A stretch of 26,464 nt of DNA from an uncultured Butyricicoccus sp. (GTDB taxonomy: Bacteria; Bacillota; Clostridia; Oscillospirales; Butyricicoccaceae): assembly GCA_900547195.1 (NCBI GenBank), contig URFQ01000032.1, positions 1-26,464 of the forward strand, written 5' to 3'. The position numbers were made by a program, and so were the translations under genes. Position 1 is the stretch's first letter. Each line of letters starts with the position of its first letter. Below the pieces are notes generated by a model. That model ran no database searches, was not told where the DNA came from, and was given only the letters and a program-made list of their open reading frames with translations. Positions 21,069-26,464 of the stretch are shown in pieces.

Positions 21069-21728
21069 ATGGCTGAAAAATGCACTCACAGCTGCTCGGA
21101 CTGCGCGGTTCTGGCGTGCCGCAGCAAGGACGAAAGCAAGTATCCGGCGTTCTGCCTGACCGGCAAGGTCGATCCGGCGCTGCTCGAAAAAGCATTGCGG
21201 GTTTATCGCGACGATCCGCGGCAGGGCGAGATTTCCCGTGTATCCGCATGCATCGAAGGCGAGTTTTACGGCCGCCTGACCCGGGTGGAGGAGACGATTG
21301 AGTTTATCAAGCGCATGGGATACCAGTACATCGGGATTGCGTCGTGCGTGGGCCTCATGAACGAAACGCGCATCTTTTCCCGCATCCTTGCAGCGCATGG
21401 AATCCGGTATTACACCGTCGGATGCAAGATCGGCGCGGTTGATAAAACTGAAATCGGCGTGCCGGAAGAAAAAAAGCTGAACCATGGCTGCGGGCACGAA
21501 TCCATGTGCAACCCGGTCATGCAGGCGAAGGTACTGGAAGCGGAAGGCACGGATTTTAATATTGTCATCGGTCTGTGCGTGGGGCATGATACGCTGTTCC
21601 TCAAGCACTCGGCAGCCCCTACGACGGTCATGATTGTCAAAGACCGCGTCATGGCTCATAACCCGGCTGCTGCGCTCTATCAGGCGACAACGATGTACTC
21701 GCGTTTTAAAAAAGAACTCAAGCTGTAA
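21069..21728 (+). CDS. DUF1847 Cys-rich putative metal-binding protein
   Basis: A 219-aa cytoplasmic protein of the DUF1847 family. The N-terminus MAEKCTHSCSDCAVLACRSK carries a dense Cys cluster. Further conserved cysteines lie in SACIEGEFYG, IGIASCVGLMNETR, VGCKIGAVDK, NHGCGHESMCNP and IGLCVGHDTLFLKHS. The pattern suggests metal or Fe-S binding. GAGGAG precedes the ATG at 21069; an in-frame ATG at 21048 has no site. It closes the ABC operon and is followed by a terminator. Its link to the importer suggests it handles the imported compound or a thiol/metal group released from it, which is inference. Confidence 0.88.
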   Translation: MAEKCTHSCSDCAVLACRSKDESKYPAFCLTGKVDPALLEKALRVYRDDPRQGEISRVSACIEGEFYGRLTRVEETIEFIKRMGYQYIGIASCVGLMNETRIFSRILAAHGIRYYTVGCKIGAVDKTEIGVPEEKKLNHGCGHESMCNPVMQAKVLEAEGTDFNIVIGLCVGHDTLFLKHSAAPTTVMIVKDRVMAHNPAAALYQATTMYSRFKKELKL

Positions 21729-21730
21729 AA

Positions 21731-21775
21731 AAGCCGCGCCGGGGGAATTACTCCTCCAGGCGCGGTTCTTTTCAT
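21731..21775 (+). terminator. Terminator of the ABC operon
   Basis: GCCGCGCC-GGGGG-aattact-CCTCC-a-GGCGCGGT followed by TCTTTTC, directly after the DUF1847 stop. Confidence 0.85.
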
Positions 21776-21980
21776 TTGTGGCTCTAAATAATGCCTTTAA
21801 AAACGCGAAAATTTCCCTGTGGCATGACGCAGTGCCCGCGAATTTGTAAGGCTGTGTATAATATAACAAATACACAGAAATAGATGTGGGTAAACCGCCG
21901 AAAAACAACCTTATACTCTGCTTGTAATTGTGCTGAGTGCAACAAAAAAGGGAATGAGGAAAAAATGCGCAAAAATTGGC
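21776..21980. other. Gene-free region before the second feo locus
   Basis: AT-rich. It holds a TATAAT at about 21855-21860 inside a GTGTAT/ATACAC inverted repeat, but no -35 and no gene with a ribosome binding site. It ends at the feoA promoter. Confidence 0.5.
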
Positions 21981-22009
21981 TTGACAGATGAAGTTAGCTG
22001 TTGTAAACT
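21981..22009 (+). promoter_or_regulatory. Promoter of the second feoA pair, with GTTAGC sites
   Basis: TTGACA (21981-21986), 17-bp spacer, TAAACT (22004-22009). GTTAGC begins 6 nt after the -35. A CTAAT half-site follows the -10, and a further near-palindrome AAGTTA-N8-TAACTT (22024-22043) lies in the leader. These are plausible DtxR-family operator half-sites. Confidence 0.7.
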
Positions 22010-22094
22010 CTAATCGAAAACAAAAGTTAGCTGCGCTTAACTTGTGGACCTTTTGAGCATCAGGCGTACGCCTGCAAAGAAGGAAGGGTGGAAA

Positions 22095-22307
22095 ATGATG
22101 CCGCTGGCAATGGCAAAAACCGGTGAAACCGTGACGATTCGTAAGATCACCGGTAAGGACGATGTCCGTCAGCATCTGGCGGAACTGGGCTTTGTGGTAG
22201 ACGGTACGATCACAGTTGTCAGTGAGATGGCCGGCAGCCTGATCCTGCAGGTGAAGGACAGCCGCATTGCGCTGGACAAAACAATGGCAAACCGTATTAT
22301 GATTTAA
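22095..22307 (+). CDS. FeoA-domain protein (first of the pair)
   Basis: A 70-aa FeoA-like SH3 domain: GETVTIRKITGKDDVRQHLA, then ELGFVVDGTITVVSE and a C-terminal DSRIALDKTMANRIMI. The spacing fits FeoA. The core helix reads VRQHLAELGFVVDG in place of the more usual xRRxxDMGIxxG seen in the next gene, so the two FeoA proteins are diverged. GGAAGGGTGG precedes two possible ATGs (22095, 22098). It probably acts at the cytoplasmic face with FeoB. Confidence 0.92.
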   Translation: MMPLAMAKTGETVTIRKITGKDDVRQHLAELGFVVDGTITVVSEMAGSLILQVKDSRIALDKTMANRIMI

Positions 22308-22323
22308 AAAGGGGGAAACCGCA

Positions 22324-22545
22324 ATGAAAACACTGAAAGACGCAAAAGTGGGCGACACCGTCAAAGTGCGCAAGCTGCACGGCGAAGGCGCCATCAAGCG
22401 CCGCATTATGGACATGGGCATTACCAAGGGTGTGGAGATGCATATCCGCAAGGTTGCGCCGCTTGGCGACCCGATGGAACTGAATGTCCGCGGATATGAG
22501 CTGTCCGTCCGCAAGGCGGATGCGGAGATGATCGAGATCGAGTAA
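22324..22545 (+). CDS. feoA: FeoA-domain protein (second of the pair)
   Basis: A 73-aa canonical FeoA: MKTLKDAKVGDTVKVRKLHG, EGAIKRRIMDMGITKGVEM and APLGDPMELNVRGYELSVRK. It is much closer to the FeoA at 3206-3436 than to its own neighbour. AAAGGGGG lies 7 nt before the ATG, 16 nt after the first FeoA gene. A GGCGG-GAAA-CCGCC hairpin with a T tract follows, so some transcripts may end here before feoB. Confidence 0.95.
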   Translation: MKTLKDAKVGDTVKVRKLHGEGAIKRRIMDMGITKGVEMHIRKVAPLGDPMELNVRGYELSVRKADAEMIEIE

Positions 22546-22551
22546 GGCATT

Positions 22552-22573
22552 GGCGGGAAACCGCCGCTTTTTT
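22552..22573 (+). terminator. feoA terminator overlapping the feoB promoter
   Basis: GGCGG-GAAA-CCGCC, then GC and six T. The last two T are the first bases of the TTGACA at 22572-22577. Confidence 0.7.
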
Positions 22574-22617
22574 GACAAAATGAGTTAGAATATGCTAATT
22601 GTTGATATACTCTAACG
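22572..22617 (+). promoter_or_regulatory. Separate feoB promoter with GTTAG/CTAAC half-sites
   Basis: TTGACA at 22572-22577. Possible -10 elements are CTAATT (17-bp spacing) or the better extended -10 TGA-TATACT (22603-22611). GTTAG begins 6 nt after TTGACA, followed by CTAAT and CTAAC (22612-22616). The arrangement repeats that of both feoA promoters in the window. Confidence 0.6.
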
Positions 22618-22636
22618 GCATGAAAGGGGAACTACC

Positions 22637-24805
22637 ATGGATTTGAAAATTGCGCTGGCAGGCAACCCGAACTGTGGCAAAACCACACTGTTCAACAACC
22701 TGACCGGCTCCAACCAGTATGTCGGCAACTGGCCGGGCGTTACGGTGGAAAAAAAGGAGGGCAGCCTGAAAGGGCATAAGGATGTGGCCATTCAGGATCT
22801 GCCCGGCATTTACTCGCTTTCGCCGTATACGCTGGAAGAAGTGGTTGCGCGAGGTTATCTGGTCAATGAAAAGCCGGATGCGATCCTGAACATTGTGGAC
22901 GGCACCAACATTGAGCGCAACCTCTATCTGACAACCCAGCTCATTGAACTGGGCCTGCCGGTTGTGGTTGCGGTAAACATGATGGATCTGGTGCGTAAAA
23001 ACGGCGACCAGATCGACCTGAAGAAGCTTGGGGATGCGTTAGGCTGCGAGGTGGCCGCGATCAGCGCGCTGAAGGGTGAAGGCGGCATGGAGGCTGCGGA
23101 AAAGGCGGTGAAGCTGGCGCAGTCGCAGAGCGCGGGCGAGCTGCCGCATGTTTTTACGGGCAGCGTAGAGCATGCAATCGCGCACATAGAAGAGTCCATT
23201 CAGGGAAAAGTCGATGACCGCTACCTGCGCTGGTATGCCATCAAGGTGTTTGAACGCGATGAAAAGGTTATGGCGGAAATCGACCTGAGCCAATCTTTAA
23301 AGCAGCATCTGGAAGAACATATCGCAGACTGTGAAGCAGAGATGGATGATGATGCGGAGAGCATTATCACCAACCAGCGCTATGCGTACATCAATAAAGT
23401 GGTATCTGCTTCGGTCAAAAAGAAGGCTGCCAAGCACAGCATGACCGCCTCGGATAAAATTGATAAGATTGTCACCAACCGTATTCTGGCGCTTCCGATT
23501 TTCGCAGCGGTCATGTTCGTTGTTTACTACATCGCCATCGGCACGGTCGGCACCTTCCTGACCGACTGGACCAACGATGTGCTGTTCGGTGAGATCGTTC
23601 CTCCGGCCGTGCAGGGCTGGATGGAGGGTGTCGGCTGCGCGGACTGGCTGGTTGGCCTGGTCGTTGATGGCATTATCGGCGGCTGCGGCGCAGTGCTGGG
23701 CTTCGTACCCCAGATGCTCGTCCTGTTCCTGATGCTGTCTATCCTGGAGGATGTCGGTTATATGGCGCGCGTTGCGTTCATCATGGATCGCATTTTCCGC
23801 AAGTTTGGCCTTTCCGGCAAGTCTTTTATCCCGATGCTGATTGGTTCGGGCTGCGGCGTTCCGGGCGTTATGGCGTCGCGTACCATCGAAAACGAGCGCG
23901 ACCGCCGTATGACCATTATGACCACCTGCTTTATCCCCTGCGGCGCCAAGATGCCGATTATCGGCCTGTTTGCAGGCGCGTTGTTCGGTGGCTCGGGCCT
24001 GATTGCGGTTTCTGCATACTTTATTGGCGTCATCGCCATTGTGGTATCCGGCATTATGCTGAAAAAGACCCGTGCATTTGCAGGGGATCCGGCCCCGTTC
24101 GTCATGGAGCTGCCCCAGTACCACGTCCCGGCGGCCGGCAATGTCCTGCGCGCCACCTGGGAGCGCGGCTGGTCCTTTATTAAGCGCGCCGGCACCATTA
24201 TCCTGGCTTCTTCCATTATCCTGTGGTTCCTGCAGGGCTTTGGCTTCACAGACGGTTCCTTTGGCATGGTGGAAGACAACAATTCCTCGCTGCTGGCGGC
24301 CATTGGCGGCGCGGTTGCGTTCCTGTTTGCACCGCTCGGCTTCGGCGACTGGCAGTCCACAGTGGCAACCGTCACCGGCCTGATTGCGAAGGAGAACGTG
24401 GTTTCCACTTTTGGCGTCCTGTTTCATATTGGAGAAGAGGTTGCCGAGGACGACGCTGGCCTGCTCGCCGCAGTCGCAACGCATTATACCGCGATTTCGG
24501 CTTACAGCTTTATGGTATTTAACCTGCTGTGCGCACCGTGCTTCGCGGCGATGGGCGCGATCAAGCGTGAGATGAACAACGGCAAGTGGACGCTCGCGGC
24601 AATCGGCTACATGTGTGGTTTTGCCTATCTCGTAGCCTTGATCATCTACCAGATCGGCGGCCTGCTCCTGCATGAGGTTTCCTTCGGCATCGGCACCATC
24701 GCGGCCATCCTTGCGCTGGCATTCCTCGTATATATGATGGTTCGTAAAAATAAGTACGACGACAACCGCCTGACGGTGAGCGCGGTTGCTGCCGCGACCA
24801 AATAA
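22637..24805 (+). CDS. feoB: FeoB ferrous iron transport protein (second copy)
   Basis: A 722-aa inner-membrane Fe(II) importer. The N-terminal G domain has G1 GNPNCGKT (residues 9-16), G3 DLPG, G4 NMMD and G5 ISALKGEGG. A helical region (about 160-270) leads to the membrane domain with gate motifs LSILEDVGYMARVAFIMD and GSGCGVPGVMASRTIENERDRR. Cys residues in GSGCGVPG and in FIPCGAKMP line up with conserved pore positions of FeoB. AAAGGGGAAC precedes the ATG. The C-terminal extension (GTIAAILALAFLVYMMVRKNKY) adds a further hydrophobic segment compared with the first copy. It is followed 9 nt later by a FeoB-associated Cys-rich protein gene. Confidence 0.97.
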   Translation: MDLKIALAGNPNCGKTTLFNNLTGSNQYVGNWPGVTVEKKEGSLKGHKDVAIQDLPGIYSLSPYTLEEVVARGYLVNEKPDAILNIVDGTNIERNLYLTTQLIELGLPVVVAVNMMDLVRKNGDQIDLKKLGDALGCEVAAISALKGEGGMEAAEKAVKLAQSQSAGELPHVFTGSVEHAIAHIEESIQGKVDDRYLRWYAIKVFERDEKVMAEIDLSQSLKQHLEEHIADCEAEMDDDAESIITNQRYAYINKVVSASVKKKAAKHSMTASDKIDKIVTNRILALPIFAAVMFVVYYIAIGTVGTFLTDWTNDVLFGEIVPPAVQGWMEGVGCADWLVGLVVDGIIGGCGAVLGFVPQMLVLFLMLSILEDVGYMARVAFIMDRIFRKFGLSGKSFIPMLIGSGCGVPGVMASRTIENERDRRMTIMTTCFIPCGAKMPIIGLFAGALFGGSGLIAVSAYFIGVIAIVVSGIMLKKTRAFAGDPAPFVMELPQYHVPAAGNVLRATWERGWSFIKRAGTIILASSIILWFLQGFGFTDGSFGMVEDNNSSLLAAIGGAVAFLFAPLGFGDWQSTVATVTGLIAKENVVSTFGVLFHIGEEVAEDDAGLLAAVATHYTAISAYSFMVFNLLCAPCFAAMGAIKREMNNGKWTLAAIGYMCGFAYLVALIIYQIGGLLLHEVSFGIGTIAAILALAFLVYMMVRKNKYDDNRLTVSAVAAATK

Positions 24806-24814
24806 GGGGAGAGA

Positions 24815-24967
24815 ATGATGAATGCACCTACGATCATCGGCGCTGTGATTATCCTTGTAATCCTTGCGGCCATTATTGGCCGGGGAATTTATAATAAAAA
24901 GCATCACCGAGGCGGCTGCGGGTGCGAGAATTGCCCCAGCAGCAGCGCATGCCATCCGAAAAAATAA
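24815..24967 (+). CDS. FeoB-associated Cys-rich membrane protein
   Basis: A 50-aa protein with one N-terminal membrane segment (TIIGAVIILVILAAIIG) and a basic, Cys-rich tail (GGCGCENCPSSSACHPKK). This is the usual layout of the small FeoB-associated Cys-rich family, thought to work beside FeoB in Firmicutes, perhaps as a FeoC-like metal- or redox-sensing partner. GGGGAGAG precedes two adjacent ATGs (24815, 24818). It lies 9 nt after feoB and ahead of a strong terminator. Confidence 0.93.
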   Translation: MMNAPTIIGAVIILVILAAIIGRGIYNKKHHRGGCGCENCPSSSACHPKK

Positions 24968-24972
24968 ACTGT

Positions 24973-25007
24973 AATGGGGCACAGGCAGCCGGCCTGTGCC
25001 CCATTTT
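24973..25007 (+). terminator. Terminator of the second feo operon
   Basis: A perfect 14-bp stem AATGGGGCACAGGC/GCCTGTGCCCCATT around a 5-nt loop, running into TT. The regulator gene begins 14 nt later, so its transcription needs read-through or a promoter that I cannot see. Confidence 0.8.
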
Positions 25008-25021
25008 CACAGGGGGCGGTT

Positions 25022-25360
25022 ATGAAACTGAGCAGCACGCACATTCGCTACCTGCTTACACTCTATCAACTGGCCGGCACACAGGGCGGGGTCTCCTCGA
25101 TCGAAGTAGCGGCGTGCCTCGGCGTCAAAAAGGCTGCGGTGTCCCGTATGATGCCGCTGCTGGTGGAGAAGGGACTGGTGGTAAAGCAAAAATACAGCAA
25201 ACTCTATCTGACAGACATCGGGCTTGCAACCGCGAGCCGGTTGACCGAACAGGTGAACGCCGTTGCCGAACTGATGCAGGCGCGGATGGAGCTGTCTTGC
25301 GAGGCGGCATGGAAAGCCGCATGCGCGGCAATCTGCGAGCTCCCGCTCGAAGAAAATTAA
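25022..25360 (+). CDS. DtxR/MarR-like winged-helix regulator without clear metal ligands
   Basis: A 112-aa protein. The N-terminal half is a DtxR-like winged helix: STHIRYLLTLYQLAGTQGGV, VSSIEVAACLGVKKAAVSRM, MPLLVEKGLVVKQKYSKLYL, TDIGLATA. The C-terminal half is shorter than in MntR and lacks the RHxLL and ExxEH metal-binding motifs kept in the regulator at 788-1159; only Cys in LSCEAAWKAACAAICEL stand out. It may sense something other than Fe/Mn through Cys, or be a degenerate paralogue. AGGGGG lies 5 nt before the ATG. Its position right after the feo operon suggests it regulates that locus. Confidence 0.8.
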   Translation: MKLSSTHIRYLLTLYQLAGTQGGVSSIEVAACLGVKKAAVSRMMPLLVEKGLVVKQKYSKLYLTDIGLATASRLTEQVNAVAELMQARMELSCEAAWKAACAAICELPLEEN

Positions 25361-25368
25361 AAGAGAAG

Positions 25369-25416
25369 GCGGATAAGGAAACGCCGGAGGAGACCCTCCG
25401 GCGTTTCCTTATCCGC
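25369..25416. terminator. 22-bp perfect hairpin, bidirectional terminator overlapping the apbE stop
   Basis: GCGGATAAGGAAACGCCGGAGG pairs perfectly with its complement around AGAC. It lies between the convergent regulator and apbE genes and includes the last codons and stop of apbE. There is no long T tract, but the stem is very stable. Confidence 0.65.
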
Positions 25417-26464
25417 GAATGACTTGTGCAATGCTGCCGTCTGTCAGCGTGCAGCGGCCTTCCAGCCCCTCAGTGATATAAACCTGTCCGTCGTCGGTCA
25501 TCAGGATGGCGTCAAAGGCATCGCGGTGCGCCTGCCAATATTCTTTGGCCTGCTCCAGCCCCATAATGAACAGGGAAGTGGAGAGGCCGTCCGCCAGAGT
25601 CCCGTCTGTGCTTACAATCGTGGAGGAAAGAATCCCGTTTTGGGCGGGATACCCAGTGCGCGGGTCAATGATGTGGTGATAATGGACGCCGTCCTGTTCA
25701 AAATAGCGCTGATAGCCGCCCGAGGTAATGACCGCTTCATTTTCTACCTCCACCACCGCAAAGGTTTCCTCAGCGTTGACCGGATCTTGTACGGCAATGC
25801 GCCAACGGCTGCCGTCCGGTTTTGTGCCCAGCGTCTGTACATTGCCGCCCAGGGAAATCAGCCCGGATTTCACGCCGTTTTCGGCAAAAACCTGCATGAC
25901 GCGGTCGGACGCATAGCCTTTGGCGATGCCGCCGAGATCGATTTCCACGCCTTTCGGCAGGGTAACGGTGTCCCCGGAAATCTGGATTTGCCGGTAATCT
26001 ACCCTGGACAGCAGGGAGGCAAGCTCCTCTTTGCCCGGCACGTGGAAATGACCCGTGGGAAAGCCCCATGCGTTCATCACCGGCGCAATGGTGCAATCAA
26101 AAATACCGTCCGTGGACGCGCTCACCTCGAGGGCGCGGGCAAGCAGGGCGGCGGTATCGTCCGAAACCTGTCCGGATTTGGCCTCATTGAGCGGCTTGAT
26201 GTCGCCGCTGTCGCTGCTGATGGAAAACAGGCTGTCAAGGCGTTCGATTTCCGCGGATGCCGCGTCCAGCGCAGGCTGCGCGCGGCTGCCATAAGCGGTC
26301 AGGGTCATGACCGTATCCATGGCAAAAAGCTCGGCAGACTGAGGTTCGCTGGCATTCGGGTCAGAGGAAGAGGCGGCGTCAGGCTTCTGTACTTTCGCGT
26401 CCGCGGTGCACCCCGGCAGGAAAAGGCTCAGGCCAAGGGCCGCGGTGACAAAAATTTTTTTCAT
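25409..26464 (-). CDS. apbE: FAD:protein FMN transferase ApbE
   Basis: A 351-aa lipoprotein with signal peptide MKKIFVTAALGLSLFLPGC (lipobox LPGC). ApbE uses FAD to attach FMN covalently to a Thr or Ser of partner flavoproteins such as RnfG/NqrC-type redox subunits at the outer face of the membrane. Family motifs are FAMDTVMTLTAYG, VEIDLGGIAKGYASDRV, GLISLGGNVQTLG, YHHIIDPRTGYPAQNG and the Mg-binding TDGTLADGLSTSLFIMG. The ATG coincides with the last base of the window. The typical signal peptide argues that this is the true start, but the promoter and ribosome binding site are outside. No partner flavoprotein is in view. Confidence 0.95.
   Translation of the reverse strand: MKKIFVTAALGLSLFLPGCTADAKVQKPDAASSSDPNASEPQSAELFAMDTVMTLTAYGSRAQPALDAASAEIERLDSLFSISSDSGDIKPLNEAKSGQVSDDTAALLARALEVSASTDGIFDCTIAPVMNAWGFPTGHFHVPGKEELASLLSRVDYRQIQISGDTVTLPKGVEIDLGGIAKGYASDRVMQVFAENGVKSGLISLGGNVQTLGTKPDGSRWRIAVQDPVNAEETFAVVEVENEAVITSGGYQRYFEQDGVHYHHIIDPRTGYPAQNGILSSTIVSTDGTLADGLSTSLFIMGLEQAKEYWQAHRDAFDAILMTDDGQVYITEGLEGRCTLTDGSIAQVIRG

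Noticed and set aside
19842..22550. 902-aa open frame on the minus strand
   Set aside because: It overlaps the lipoprotein, DUF1847 and feoA genes in antisense and has low-complexity, His/Arg-rich composition typical of a shadow frame.
23297..24982. 561-aa minus-strand frame
   Set aside because: Antisense shadow of the second feoB, rich in His, Asn and Arg, with no recognisable domain.

Overview
The window looks like the chromosome of a moderately GC-rich, anaerobic, spore-forming Firmicute, most likely a gut Clostridia lineage such as Oscillospirales. The reasons are the cotJ spore-coat operon, two Feo ferrous-iron systems with a FeoB-associated Cys-rich protein, strong Gram-positive ribosome binding sites, and TTGACA-17-TATAAT or extended -10 promoters. 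No rRNA, tRNA or CRISPR array is visible. Family names come from recognising motifs by eye; no database search was run.

Layout. 1-473 (-): truncated Cof-type HAD phosphatase. 474-787: a 97-bp tandem palindromic repeat that carries extended -10 promoter motifs. 788-3436 (-): feoA-feoB-dtxR operon. 3643-5085 (-): glgA. 5307-9032 (+): response regulator, sensor kinase, putative lipoprotein and VanY-type DD-carboxypeptidase. 9115-11885 (-): UPF0340 protein, HAD hydrolase, TSCPD protein, SGNH hydrolase and mscL.

12053-16929 (+) is the most unusual part. It is the cotJA-cotJB-cotJC operon, split exactly at the cotJB/cotJC junction by a 3.76-kb integrative element (about 12723-16497). The element has a tyrosine integrase, an excisionase-like HTH protein, matching 12-bp core repeats at both ends and matching 19-bp arm-type repeats. 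Joining the two cores restores an ordinary cotJB stop overlapping the cotJC start, so this is a small skin-like intervening element. Its cargo is a 38-residue protein with 16 cysteines, a His-rich YmaF-family protein facing it, a 51-aa microprotein and a frameshifted ~109-aa protein. CotJC itself is cut short and lacks its C-terminal quarter.

17303-21728 (+): a Cys-rich small protein, then a promoter, a Cys/Met-containing leader peptide, a DUF2292 protein, an attenuator-like hairpin, a NitT/TauT-type ABC importer (permease, ATPase, lipoprotein) and a Cys-rich DUF1847 protein. This looks like a sulfur- or metal-linked uptake operon. 22095-25360 (+): a second Feo system (two FeoA proteins, FeoB, a Cys-rich membrane protein and a DtxR-like regulator without obvious metal ligands). 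25409-26464 (-): apbE.

Theme. Metal handling recurs: two iron importers whose three promoters share GTTAG/CTAAC half-sites next to TTGACA, a Mn-catalase-like coat protein, His- and Cys-rich cargo in the element, and Cys-rich small proteins around the ABC operon.
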